Part shown: in pieces, positions 15,838 to 24,613 of the stretch
Layout: each line of letters opens with the position of its first letter
Numbering within the stretch: the stretch's first letter is position 1
DNA from: Ferrovibrio sp046294345
Lineage (GTDB): Bacteria > Pseudomonadota > Alphaproteobacteria > Ferrovibrionales > Ferrovibrionaceae
Direction: 5' to 3'
Length of the DNA: 64,000 bases
Assembly (NCBI GenBank): GCA_046294345.1
Contig: JBKBJT010000003.1
Location: 74,867-138,866, forward strand
Made by a program: the position numbers and the translations under genes
The notes under the pieces: model-generated
What the model was told of the DNA's origin: nothing
Database searches by the model: none
The model's input: the letters and a program-made list of their open reading frames with translations, nothing else

Positions 15838-15856
15838 ATACCGACTGGTCAGTTTT
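15838..15856. promoter_or_regulatory. Second TetR-operator-like site before the TPR gene
   Basis: ATACCGACTGGTCAGTTTT shares the ACCGAC/GGTC core with the site at 15685 and lies 24 bp before the TPR start codon. The pair suggests that the TetR protein controls both divergent genes. Confidence 0.5.
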
Positions 15857-15880
15857 AAAACTTAGTCGGAGACGGACACG

Positions 15881-17212
15881 ATGATCAAGGATACCCATGG
15901 CCAGGTCTACAGCGGGGCCACGGCCGATACCCTGGCGGGCTATGAAGAGGCGCTGGCCCAGTTCAACTGCTATCGCGGCAACCCGGTGGAGGCGATCGAG
16001 ACGGTGATCGCCGGCCAGCCCGATTTCGCCATGGCCCATGCCATGCGCGCCCATCTGTATCTCAGCGGCACCGAGGCGGCCGGCCTGGCGCCGGCGCGCG
16101 ACAGCATCGCGCTGGCCCGTCGGTATGCCCGCACCGAACGCGAGAAGCTGCATGTCGCCGCTGCCGAGGCGCTGGCCGATGGCCGCTTCGACGATGCCGG
16201 CGAACGCTTCGACGACATCCTGCTCGACCATCCGCACGACCTGCTGGCCCTGCAGATGGGCCACCTGTTCGATTTCTATCGCGGCCTGTCGCGCAACCTG
16301 CGCGACCGCGTGCTGCGCGTGCGCCCGGCCTGGGATGCCCGGCGCCCGGGCTGGCATGCGGTGCAGGGCATGCTGGCTTTTGGCCTGGAGGAAAGCGGCG
16401 ATTATGCCCGCGCCGAGGAAGCCGGCCGGCAGGCCTGTGAACTGGAGCCGCGCGATGCCTGGGCCCATCACGCCGTGGCTCATGTGATGGAAATGCAGGG
16501 TCGGGTTGAGGATGGCATCCGCTGGTCGCGCGACCGCATTCCGCACTGGGCCGAAGACAACATGATGGCCGTGCATAACTGGTGGCATCTCACGCTGTTC
16601 CATCTGGACCGCGACGAGCATGACGAGGTGCTGGCGCTGTATGACCGGCATATCCGCGGCGGCCAATCCACCGTGGTACTCGACATGATCGATGCTTCAG
16701 CCATGCTGTGGCGGCTCTATCTGCGCGGCCTTGATGTCGGCATGAAACGCTGGGGTGAACTGGCCGAGGCCTGGTCGCCTCTAGTGCAGGACGGCATCTA
16801 CAGCTTCAACGACGTGCATGCGTTGATCAGTTTCATCGGTGCCGGCCGGCGCGATCTGGTCGAACAGCAGATGACCACGCTGCGGCGCGCCGCCGCCGCC
16901 AAACGCGGCGACAATGCCGCCATGGCGGCGCAGGTCGGCCTGCCGCTGGCGCAGGCCCTGCTGTCCTTCCAGGGCGGGCATTATGCCGACACGGTGCAGC
17001 GCCTGCGCCCGCTGCGCTATATCGCCAGCCGTTTCGGCGGCAGCCATGCCCAGCGCGACCTGCTCGATCTCACCCTGATCGAGGCCGCCAAGCGCGATAG
17101 CGATCTCAGCCTGGTGCAGGCCCTGAGTGCGGAACGCCTGTTCGCCAAACCGGCCAGCCCGATCGCCCAGCGCTATCGCATGCTGGCCGAAGCAGGCCGG
17201 GCGGCGGCGTGA
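15881..17212 (+). CDS. Tetratricopeptide protein, TTC38 family
   Basis: This 443-residue soluble protein is built of helical TPR-like repeats and resembles the TTC38 family found in animals and many bacteria. Marked features are WHAVQGMLAFGLEESGDYARAEEAGRQACELEPRDAWAHHAVAHV near 165-210 and the invariant-looking HNWWHLTLFHLD near 230. No enzyme motif, signal peptide or membrane helix is seen, and the family's molecular role is unknown. It is divergent from a TetR gene with a shared operator region, so expression is probably induced by a ligand. Confidence 0.85.
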   Translation: MIKDTHGQVYSGATADTLAGYEEALAQFNCYRGNPVEAIETVIAGQPDFAMAHAMRAHLYLSGTEAAGLAPARDSIALARRYARTEREKLHVAAAEALADGRFDDAGERFDDILLDHPHDLLALQMGHLFDFYRGLSRNLRDRVLRVRPAWDARRPGWHAVQGMLAFGLEESGDYARAEEAGRQACELEPRDAWAHHAVAHVMEMQGRVEDGIRWSRDRIPHWAEDNMMAVHNWWHLTLFHLDRDEHDEVLALYDRHIRGGQSTVVLDMIDASAMLWRLYLRGLDVGMKRWGELAEAWSPLVQDGIYSFNDVHALISFIGAGRRDLVEQQMTTLRRAAAAKRGDNAAMAAQVGLPLAQALLSFQGGHYADTVQRLRPLRYIASRFGGSHAQRDLLDLTLIEAAKRDSDLSLVQALSAERLFAKPASPIAQRYRMLAEAGRAAA

Positions 17213-17245
17213 CAGCGCCGCATAAATACCGGCAGAGGCCGCCGC

Positions 17246-17749
17246 CTATACCGTAAAGGCGGGCCGCACCTGGTCGGCCAGCGCGCGCATCACGGCTTTC
17301 CAGTGTTGCTCGGCTTCCGGCCCGGTCGCGGCAAAGGCCTTGGCGAAGGCCTGATATTGCAGGTCTGTCAGCTTGTTCTCCAAGGCTGCGCCCTTAGGGG
17401 TCAGCGTCAGCAAAGCGAGCCGGCGGTTCGTCGGCGCCGCTTTCTGCGCGACATATCCCTGCGCAACCAGGTCGCGCAGCGGCCTGTGTAGCGCCTGACG
17501 GGATACGGCCAGCATCTCGATCAGGCTGCCGATGGCAATGCCGGGTTGACGCGCCACCACATAGAGAATGCGGTGGTGCGGTCGCCCGAAGCCCAGCTTG
17601 TCGAGCACGCGGTTCGGTCCGGCCACGCCGGCGCGGTAGCCCAGGTAAAACAGCGAAATCGTCTCGTCCACCGATCCGCGCAGCGAATCGAGAATATCCC
17701 TGCGCGGGACCGGAATGCGCGAAGTGGGGGCTTTTTTGGCGACCGTCAT
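17246..17749 (-). CDS. MarR-family transcriptional regulator
   Basis: This 167-residue protein has a winged helix-turn-helix (about 50-125) with the lines ILYVVARQPGIAIGSLIEMLAVSRQALHRPLRDLVAQGYV and the wing NRRLALLTLTPKG. An alternative in-frame ATG at 17791 would give 181 residues; neither start has a strong ribosome site. It diverges from a hydrolase-methyltransferase-hydrolase operon. Two dyads with TATCAAT/ATTGATA arms lie between the genes, so it probably represses both directions until it binds a ligand. Confidence 0.88.
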   Translation of the reverse strand: MTVAKKAPTSRIPVPRRDILDSLRGSVDETISLFYLGYRAGVAGPNRVLDKLGFGRPHHRILYVVARQPGIAIGSLIEMLAVSRQALHRPLRDLVAQGYVAQKAAPTNRRLALLTLTPKGAALENKLTDLQYQAFAKAFAATGPEAEQHWKAVMRALADQVRPAFTV

Positions 17750-17843
17750 GGGCAGAGTCCAGAAACCGGGGCGGATGCGTCTGCGCAGCATACACCAATG
17801 ATTCCAGAGGGCTAGCGGCCCGAGCTGGTGCTGGGTGATCTAT

Positions 17844-17879
17844 ATATCAATACTATTGATATTATCAATAAGATTGATA
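17844..17879. promoter_or_regulatory. Twin MarR-type operators
   Basis: Two adjacent perfect dyads: 17844-17862 (ATATCAATA-C-TATTGATAT) and 17863-17879 (TATCAAT-AAG-ATTGATA). They sit in the AT-rich gap between the marR gene and the hydrolase operon. The spacing of about 18 bp between centres would let two dimers bind side by side. Confidence 0.72.
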
Positions 17880-17910
17880 TATTCGCCGCCGTTCAAAGGC
17901 GATCCACCCC

Positions 17911-18861
17911 ATGCACCGCATCATGTTCATCCTGCTCTGTTCTCTGATCTCACTGTCGTTGGCCGGTGCTGCCGCCTGGTTCCTGGCGCCGGCGGCGGCG
18001 TTGCGCGACCTTGTCGTCGCAGTCGAACGCAAACGCGCCGGACTCGCCGCGAAAACGATTCTCGTCCGGGACCAAGCCGTGGCCTACCTCGATGGCGGCC
18101 CGGTGACCGATCCCGCACCGATCCTGCTGGTCCATGGCAGCAGCGGCGAGAAGGACAACTGGAACCGCATCGCGCGCTTCCTCACGCCCCGTCATCGTGT
18201 GATCGCCATAGATCTGCCAGGCTTCGGCGACAGTCCACGCTGGCCTGTCCATGATATTGGGTTGCAGGGACAGGTTGCGGCGCTGGCGGCCATCGTCGAC
18301 GCGCTTGGGCTGCCTAGGCTGCATCTCGGCGGCAATTCCATGGGCGCACGCGTCGCGGCGCTTTATGCCGCCGCGTATCCCGACCGTGTGCGCAGCCTGT
18401 GGCTTCCCGGCCCGAGCGGTGTCCTGTCGGCCATGCCGAGCGACCTGCTGCGGCATCTGCAGGCGGGCGGCGACAATCCGTTGTTCATCCGCAGCACGAA
18501 GGACTATCCCGCGTACCTGGGCTGGCTGATGGCGCATCCGCCATCCATTCCCGCGCCGATCCGGCGCGCATTGGCCGAACGCGCGCTCGGCAAGGCGGAT
18601 TTCCATCGCAGGGTCTTCGACGCTTTTGCCCGCGAGACCGCGTCACTGGAACTCAGCATCAGCGGCATGACGGTACCGACCCGTATTGTCTGGGGTGAGC
18701 ATGACCGCATCTGGCATGTCTCGGGCGCCACGTTGCTTGCCGATCGCCTGGCGCGGGCCTCGCTGCTGCTGCTGCCCTGCGGCCATCTGCCAATGATCGA
18801 GATGCCGGAAGCCGTCGCTGCCGACTATCTCGCTTTCCTTTCGTCTCTGCCCACATCCTAG
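17911..18861 (+). CDS. Alpha/beta hydrolase with N-terminal membrane anchor
   Basis: This 316-residue protein begins with a hydrophobic segment (about 5-30) that could anchor it in the inner membrane or act as a signal sequence. The hydrolase core has HGSSG (oxyanion region), the nucleophile elbow GNSMGA, the acid in WGEHDRIW and the catalytic His in CGHLPMIE. It is the first gene of a three-gene operon under MarR-type operators. The substrate is unknown; lipid-like esters or hydrophobic ring-cleavage products are possible. Confidence 0.85.
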   Translation: MHRIMFILLCSLISLSLAGAAAWFLAPAAALRDLVVAVERKRAGLAAKTILVRDQAVAYLDGGPVTDPAPILLVHGSSGEKDNWNRIARFLTPRHRVIAIDLPGFGDSPRWPVHDIGLQGQVAALAAIVDALGLPRLHLGGNSMGARVAALYAAAYPDRVRSLWLPGPSGVLSAMPSDLLRHLQAGGDNPLFIRSTKDYPAYLGWLMAHPPSIPAPIRRALAERALGKADFHRRVFDAFARETASLELSISGMTVPTRIVWGEHDRIWHVSGATLLADRLARASLLLLPCGHLPMIEMPEAVAADYLAFLSSLPTS

Positions 18862-18871
18862 GAGTCACCTC

Positions 18872-19612
18872 ATGCCCGGAATGCTGTTTGCCCTGTTTGC
18901 CTATCTCGGTTTTGGTATCGCCGCGCTGGCCCTGGCGCTGTTCATCGCTGCCCCGCTCAGCGCCGGTCTGGGGCTGCCCATTCATATCGACGCCTCGCTC
19001 TGGCCCGAGTCATTGCCCTGGCTCGCCGGGGCCATCGATCTCGGCCTGATCGTATTGTTCGGCCTGCAGCACAGCGTGATGGCGCGGCCCGGCTTCAAGC
19101 GGTGGATGTCGGCGGCTGTGCCGGTGTATCTGCAGCGCGCCGTCTATCTGGTGGCGACGTCAATCATGGTGGCGGTGCTGATCGCGTTTTGGCAGCCGCT
19201 ACCGGCCATGGTCTGGCAGGTGCAGGACAGCTTCAACGCCATGCTGATCTGGATGCTCTATGGCTTCGGCTGGCTGCTGCTGGTCGCCGCCACCTTCATG
19301 ATCGACCATTTCGAACTCTTCGGCCTGTCGCAGCCTTTCCGCCAGTGGCGCGGCCTGCCGGTGCCGCATGACGAATTCCGCACGTCCTGGCTTTATCGCT
19401 ACATGCGACATCCGATCTATACCGGCTGGCTGGTGATCTTCTGGGCCACGCCGCAGATGTCGGTGGGTCATCTGCTCTTCGCCATTGGCATGAGCGCCTA
19501 TATCGTGGTCGGCATCATCTATGAAGAACGCGACCTGATCGCAACCTTCGGCGGCCGTTATCGCGATTATCGCCGCCGGGTTCCGGCCCTGATCCCCGGC
19601 CTGAAGATCTAG
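18872..19612 (+). CDS. Membrane methyltransferase of the MddA/NnrU/ICMT-like family
   Basis: This 246-residue protein has five or six membrane helices and the C-terminal motif of phospholipid and isoprenylcysteine-type methyltransferases: YRYMRHPIYTGWLVIFW followed by YEERDLIATFGGRYRDYRRRVPALIPG. The closest characterised relative by motif is MddA, which methylates methanethiol to dimethyl sulfide. That activity is plausible but not proven here. A strong AGGAG site precedes the start, 10 bp after the upstream hydrolase. Confidence 0.78.
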   Translation: MPGMLFALFAYLGFGIAALALALFIAAPLSAGLGLPIHIDASLWPESLPWLAGAIDLGLIVLFGLQHSVMARPGFKRWMSAAVPVYLQRAVYLVATSIMVAVLIAFWQPLPAMVWQVQDSFNAMLIWMLYGFGWLLLVAATFMIDHFELFGLSQPFRQWRGLPVPHDEFRTSWLYRYMRHPIYTGWLVIFWATPQMSVGHLLFAIGMSAYIVVGIIYEERDLIATFGGRYRDYRRRVPALIPGLKI

Positions 19613-19623
19613 GAGCTGCTGCG

Positions 19624-20472
19624 ATGCCGATGCTGGAAACGGCCGTGGGCCGCCTGTCCTGGTTCGACAATGGCTGCGATGGAGCCGGTGCGCCCCGTCT
19701 GATGCTGCTGCATTCCGGCGCTGCCTCGCACCGGCAATGGCGACCGCTGATCGCAGCGCTTGGCCGCGGCTGGCATATTGTCGCGCCTGATCTGATCGGC
19801 CATGGCGAAACGCCGATGCCCGATCACGGCAGGCCCACGCTGGAAGAGGAGATAGCCCTGCTGATGGCTTTGCTAGAGCGGATGGATGGTCCCGTGCATC
19901 TGGTTGGGCATTCCTATGGCGGCGCCATGGCGCTGGAACTGGCGCGTCGCCAGCCGCACCGCATCGCTTCGTTGGCAATTTACGAGCCGGTGGCTTTCAG
20001 CCTGCTGCGCAACAGCAGCCAGCGCGATGCCTGGGATGAAATCGCATCGGTGGCACAGCGCCACATCGAACTGGTGGAAAACGACGATACACGCGCCGCC
20101 GCCATCGCGTTCCTGGATTACTGGGTTGGGCCCGGCGCCCTGCAGGCGATGCCCGAGCACATGCAGGCTTATGTCACGGGCTGCATGAGCACGGTGGCGA
20201 GCGAATTTCGCGAACTGTTGCAGGCACGCGAAACCGCTGTTGACGATCTGAAATCCCTGGCCGTGCCGGTGCTGCTGCTTTGCGGCAGCGACACCACGCT
20301 GGCGGCGCGTGGCGTGATAGCCGAACTGCGTCGTCTGCTGCCGGCCGCGCGTCATATAAATCTGTCCGGTGCGGCCCATATGGCGCCGGTCACGCAGCCG
20401 GAGCGGGTGAATTCATATCTGATCGATTTCCTGCAGGCGGTCGCGGGGATGACGGAGCCGCAGATGGTCTGA
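19624..20472 (+). CDS. Alpha/beta hydrolase (282 aa)
   Basis: This soluble protein of the alpha/beta-hydrolase fold has HSGAASHRQW near the oxyanion loop, nucleophile elbow GHSYGG (about 98-103) and catalytic His in SGAAHMAPVT. The strand before the usual acid reads LLLCGSDTTLAARG, so the acid is probably the Asp of GSD. AGGAG lies before the start, 11 bp after the methyltransferase gene. Two different hydrolases around one methyltransferase suggest a small catabolic or detoxification operon of unknown substrate. Confidence 0.85.
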   Translation: MPMLETAVGRLSWFDNGCDGAGAPRLMLLHSGAASHRQWRPLIAALGRGWHIVAPDLIGHGETPMPDHGRPTLEEEIALLMALLERMDGPVHLVGHSYGGAMALELARRQPHRIASLAIYEPVAFSLLRNSSQRDAWDEIASVAQRHIELVENDDTRAAAIAFLDYWVGPGALQAMPEHMQAYVTGCMSTVASEFRELLQARETAVDDLKSLAVPVLLLCGSDTTLAARGVIAELRRLLPAARHINLSGAAHMAPVTQPERVNSYLIDFLQAVAGMTEPQMV

Positions 20473-20554
20473 TCCCGCGCGGATGTTCCCATGATGATCC
20501 GCATGGTGGGACGTAAAATGCGGAACCGGGGTTGTAATCCGGCGTTCGGCTCAT

Positions 20555-20585
20555 AAATATTCTCAGTAATCCGAGAAATATTTTT
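20555..20585 (+). terminator. Possible AT-rich terminator before otsB
   Basis: AAATATTCTC and GAGAAATATTT form an imperfect stem with an 8-base loop, followed directly by TTTT. It lies 80 bp after the hydrolase stop and 40 bp before otsB. The AT-rich stem makes it weak. Confidence 0.35.
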
Positions 20586-20621
20586 ACCATCACCCGGTTT
20601 TCCGGGGGGCGAGCCGTTTTG

Positions 20622-21395
20622 ATGACCGACTTAATTTCCACCGGCGGAGCTGTGCCGGCCTTGCCGCCGCTGCCGCGATCCGACTGGGCGCTGTTCCTCG
20701 ATATCGACGGCACATTGCTCGATATCGCCGATGCACCCGACCGCGTCGTGGTGCCGGCCGATCTGCGCGAACATCTGCGCATCGCCGCCGACCGCCTGGA
20801 CGGCGCGCTTGCCCTGGTTTCGGGTCGTGCGCTGGATAGCGTCGACCGGCTGTTCGATCCCCTGCGGCTCGCAGCCTCGGGCCAGCATGGCAGCGAATGG
20901 CGCCCCGCCCCGCATGCGCAGATTCGTCCTGTCGCCGGCCTGCCGCTGCCCGAAAGCCTGCATCACAGCATCGTCCGCCTGGCCGAGCTGCATCCCGGAA
21001 TCCTGGTCGAACGCAAGAGCCATGCACTCGCTGTGCATTACCGCCACGCGCCCGAGCTGGGCCCGCAGCTCGGCGCGCGGCTGGCCGAAGCGCTGGAAGG
21101 CCATGCCGGCCTGATGCTGATGCCGGGCCGGCATGTCTGGGAAGTGAAGGATGCCGCTTTGTCGAAGGGCTCGGCGGTGGATCTGTTCCTGCGTGAGCCG
21201 ACCTTTGCTAGCCGGCTGCCGGTCTTCATCGGCGACGACCGCACGGATGAGGATGGCTTTCGCGCCGTGGAACGTGCCGGCGGCCTGGCGTTGCCGGTGG
21301 GCGCGCTGAACCGGTCCTGGCCGGAACGCCACGGCTTCGCCGATGCGCAGGCCGTGCGCGGCTGGCTCGCCGCCTTTGCGGAGCGCACGGCATGA
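20622..21395 (+). CDS. otsB: Trehalose-6-phosphate phosphatase OtsB
   Basis: OtsB is a cytosolic HAD phosphatase that releases trehalose from trehalose-6-phosphate. The 257-residue protein has the catalytic DxDGT motif at D27-T31 (FLDIDGTLLD), SGR in motif II, and the late motif IGDDRTDEDGF. ATG at 20622 is preferred to the TTG one codon earlier. It overlaps the next gene by 4 bp (ATGA), forming the cassette otsB, GH15, otsA for trehalose metabolism, a stress protectant. Confidence 0.96.
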   Translation: MTDLISTGGAVPALPPLPRSDWALFLDIDGTLLDIADAPDRVVVPADLREHLRIAADRLDGALALVSGRALDSVDRLFDPLRLAASGQHGSEWRPAPHAQIRPVAGLPLPESLHHSIVRLAELHPGILVERKSHALAVHYRHAPELGPQLGARLAEALEGHAGLMLMPGRHVWEVKDAALSKGSAVDLFLREPTFASRLPVFIGDDRTDEDGFRAVERAGGLALPVGALNRSWPERHGFADAQAVRGWLAAFAERTA

Positions 21396-23209
21396 CGGAA
21401 CGGAAAAATCCGAAACAGGGTAATCTCGATCTCGGGGTGGTCGGCAACTGCGTGGTGGCCGCGCTGATCGACCGCGCGGGTCGCATCGTGTGGCATTGCG
21501 CGCCGCGTCTGGACGGCGACCCGGTCTTCTGCGACCTGCTGCAGCCGAAATACGCCGACGAGGGCGTCTTCACAATCGAACTGCGCGACCTCAAGCAGAG
21601 TGCGCAGCATTACATCGACAACACCGCCGTCCTGGTCACCACGCTCAGTGACGACCAGGGCGGCAGCATCCGTATCACCGATTTCTGTCCGCGCTTCAAG
21701 CAGCATGACCGCATCTATCGCCCGGCCATGCTGATCCGCCGCATCGAGCCGTTGGGCGGCACGCCGGTGGTGCGCATCCGCCTGCGCCCGCTCTTCGATT
21801 ACGGCGCCACCCAGCCCAGCCGCACGCTCGGCAGCAACCATATCCGCTTCACCGCGCCTGGCGCTGCGCTCAGGCTCACCACCGATGCGCCAATCGCCTA
21901 TATCGATACCGAAAGTGAATTCGTGCTGACCGGACCGGTCACGCTGATTTTTGGTCCCGATGAAAGCTTCACGGCCTCGATCACGCACATGGCGCGCGAA
22001 TTCCAGGAGCGCACCATCGAATACTGGGTCGAATGGGCGCGCTATCTCTCAGTACCGTTCGAATGGCAGGAAGCGGTGATCCGCGCCGGCATCACGCTGA
22101 AACTCTGCGCGGCCGAGGAAACCGGCGGCATCCTGGCCGCGCTCACAACCTCGGTGCCCGAGGCCGCCAACACCCCGCGCAACTGGGATTACCGGTTCTG
22201 CTGGCTGCGCGATGCCTATTTCACCGTGCAGGCGCTGAACCGCCTGGGCGCGACGAAAACCATGGAGGATTTCCTCCGCTACATCACCACCGTGGTGGCG
22301 CTGAACCCCGATGGCGAATTGCAGCCGGTCTATGCGCTCAATCCATCGGGCAGCCTGGAGGAACGCAATGTTCCGGCCCTGCAGGGTTATCGGGGCATGG
22401 GACCGGTGCGGATCGGCAATGCCGCCTTCGCCCAGCGCCAGAACGACACCTATGGCTCCATCGTGCTGGCGGTGGCGCAGATGTTCTTCGACCGCCGCCT
22501 GCCACGCCGCGGCGACGTCGCCCTGTTCGAACAGCTCGAACGGCTGGGCGAGAAGGCGGCGGCGCTGGCGCTCACCCCCGATGCCGGGTTGTGGGAATTC
22601 CGTGGCCGTGCCCGTGTGCATACCCATTCGGCAGCGATGTGCTGGGCCGCCTGTCGTCGGTTGTCCAAGATCGCCGGCGCCCTGGGGCTGGCCGAGCGGG
22701 CGACCTACTGGGCCGATCATGCCCAGGTCATCCGCAAGGCAATCATGGAGCATGCCTGGAACGCGGAACTGAACAGCTTCGTCGAGAGTTTTAACGGTGC
22801 CGACCTCGATGCATCCCTGCTGCTGCTGCAGGAAATTGGTTTCGTCGCCGCCGACGATCCCCGTTTTCTCGGAACGCTGGAAGCGATCAGCCGCCAACTG
22901 CGCCGAGGCAACCATCTGATGCGGTATGTGGCACCGGACGATTTCGGTACGCCGCATAATGCCTTTTCGATCTGTACGTTCTGGTATGTCGACGCGCTGG
23001 CTGCCGTGGGACGACGGGAAGAAGCGCGCGAGATTTTCGAAAGCCTGCTGGCCTCGCGCAATCATCTCGGCCTGCTGTCGGAAGACATCGATACGACGAC
23101 GGGTGAGCTATGGGGAAATTTCCCGCAGACCTATTCGATGGTTGGCTTGATCGTCTGCGCCATGCGGCTGTCAAAGACATGGGAGGAAGCGTTTTGGCGC
23201 GGCTCGTAG
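21392..23209 (+). CDS. Glycoside hydrolase family 15 protein (glucoamylase/trehalase-like)
   Basis: This 605-residue protein has the N-terminal trehalase-like domain (about 10-200) and the GH15 (alpha/alpha)6 barrel (about 215-595), with NWDYRFCWLRDAYF (about 267-280) and the late stretch LLSEDIDTTTGELWGNFPQTYSMVGLI, where the catalytic Glu pair is expected. GH15 enzymes act on alpha-glucans or trehalose. Between otsB and otsA it may hydrolyse trehalose or an alpha-glucan. No signal peptide is seen, so it is cytosolic. It overlaps otsB by 4 bp and otsA by 16 bp. Confidence 0.92.
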   Translation: MTERKNPKQGNLDLGVVGNCVVAALIDRAGRIVWHCAPRLDGDPVFCDLLQPKYADEGVFTIELRDLKQSAQHYIDNTAVLVTTLSDDQGGSIRITDFCPRFKQHDRIYRPAMLIRRIEPLGGTPVVRIRLRPLFDYGATQPSRTLGSNHIRFTAPGAALRLTTDAPIAYIDTESEFVLTGPVTLIFGPDESFTASITHMAREFQERTIEYWVEWARYLSVPFEWQEAVIRAGITLKLCAAEETGGILAALTTSVPEAANTPRNWDYRFCWLRDAYFTVQALNRLGATKTMEDFLRYITTVVALNPDGELQPVYALNPSGSLEERNVPALQGYRGMGPVRIGNAAFAQRQNDTYGSIVLAVAQMFFDRRLPRRGDVALFEQLERLGEKAAALALTPDAGLWEFRGRARVHTHSAAMCWAACRRLSKIAGALGLAERATYWADHAQVIRKAIMEHAWNAELNSFVESFNGADLDASLLLLQEIGFVAADDPRFLGTLEAISRQLRRGNHLMRYVAPDDFGTPHNAFSICTFWYVDALAAVGRREEAREIFESLLASRNHLGLLSEDIDTTTGELWGNFPQTYSMVGLIVCAMRLSKTWEEAFWRGS

Positions 23210-24576
23210 TGGTTTCCAACCGCGTGGCGATGCCGCGCGAACGCCTCAGCCGCGCCGGCGGCCTGGCCGTGGCCCTGCGCGAGGCGTTGCAGGCCCAGGG
23301 TGGTCTCTGGTTCGGCTGGAGCGGCGAGGTCAGCGAGCAGGCCGCGGCCGAACCCCGCCATGCGCGGCAGGGCCGCGTCGATTATGCCGTGCTCGATCTC
23401 ACGCCCGACGAGCATCGCCAGTTCTACCTCGAATTCGCCAATGCCACGCTCTGGCCGCTCTGCCATTACCGGCTCGGCCTGATCCATTTCAACCGCGCGA
23501 GCTGGGAGGGCTATCTGGCCGTCAATGCCCGCTTCGCCGATGCGCTGGTGCCGCTGCTCAAGCCAGATGACGTGATCTGGGTGCACGATTATCACTTCAT
23601 CCCGCTGGCGGCCGAACTGCGCCGGCGCGGCGTGCAGAACCGCATCGGCTTTTTCCTGCATATCCCCTTCCCGGCGCCGGAAGTGCTGGCCGCCTTGCCG
23701 GGCCATGAACGACTGGTGCGCGACCTGTGCGCCTATGATCTGGTCGGGTTCCAGACTTTGGGCGATGTGCGGTCCCTGAGCGAATACATCCTGCACGAAG
23801 CGGGCGGCACGGTGGGCGGCGACCTAGACGGCGCCGATGGCCGCATCACCGCCTATGGCCGTTCCCTGCGTGTCGGGGCCTTCCCGATCGGTATCGACAC
23901 TGAGGATTTTGTGCGCATGGCGGCGACCGGCGCCAGCAGCACGGAAACCCAGCGCCTGAGCGAAAGCCTGGTCGGCCGCAATCTGGTGATTGGCGTCGAC
24001 CGGCTGGATTATTCCAAGGGCATTCCGCAGCGCTTCGAGGCCTTTCATCACCTGCTCGGGTCAAGGCCAGAGCATCGCGGCAAGGTCACCTTCATGCAGA
24101 TCGCGCCGATCTCGCGCGGCGAGGTGGCCCAGTATCGCAAGTTGCGCAACGAGCTCGATGGGCTCACCGGTCGCATCAACGGCAAATTCGCCGAGTTCGA
24201 CTGGGTGCCGGTGCGTTATCTCAACAAGGCTTTCGCGCGCGAAACGCTGGCCGGTTTCTACCGCCATGCCAGGGTCGGTTTCGTCACCCCGCTGCGTGAT
24301 GGCATGAACCTGGTCGCCAAGGAATATGTTGCCTCGCAGAATCCCGATGATCCCGGCGTGCTGGTGCTGTCGCGCTTCGCCGGCGCGGCGCGCGAGATGC
24401 AGGGCGCGCTGATCGTCAATCCCTACGATACCGAGGCCCTGGCCGAGGCGCTGGACCGCGCGCTGACCATGCCGCAGGAAGAACGCCGCTCGCGCTGGGA
24501 AGCGATGATGGCGGTGTTGCGGGCCAACACGATCACCCACTGGCGGGAAAACTTCCTCGCCCGGCTCAAGGCCTGA
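23194..24576 (+). CDS. otsA: Trehalose-6-phosphate synthase OtsA
   Basis: OtsA is a retaining GT20 glycosyltransferase that joins UDP-glucose and glucose-6-phosphate. The chosen start is TTG at 23194, giving MARLVVVSNRV and 460 residues, because GGAGGA lies 7 bases before it and this matches the family N-terminus. An ATG at 23110 would add 28 residues translated from within the GH15 gene. Motifs include GLWFGWSGE, WVHDYHFIPL, GVDRLDYSKGIPQR and RDGMNLVAKEYV. It follows otsB and GH15 in one transcript. Confidence 0.95.
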   Translation: MARLVVVSNRVAMPRERLSRAGGLAVALREALQAQGGLWFGWSGEVSEQAAAEPRHARQGRVDYAVLDLTPDEHRQFYLEFANATLWPLCHYRLGLIHFNRASWEGYLAVNARFADALVPLLKPDDVIWVHDYHFIPLAAELRRRGVQNRIGFFLHIPFPAPEVLAALPGHERLVRDLCAYDLVGFQTLGDVRSLSEYILHEAGGTVGGDLDGADGRITAYGRSLRVGAFPIGIDTEDFVRMAATGASSTETQRLSESLVGRNLVIGVDRLDYSKGIPQRFEAFHHLLGSRPEHRGKVTFMQIAPISRGEVAQYRKLRNELDGLTGRINGKFAEFDWVPVRYLNKAFARETLAGFYRHARVGFVTPLRDGMNLVAKEYVASQNPDDPGVLVLSRFAGAAREMQGALIVNPYDTEALAEALDRALTMPQEERRSRWEAMMAVLRANTITHWRENFLARLKA

Positions 24577-24613
24577 CACTTTCATCGCGTCTGCCGCCGG
24601 CTATGCTGGCGTC

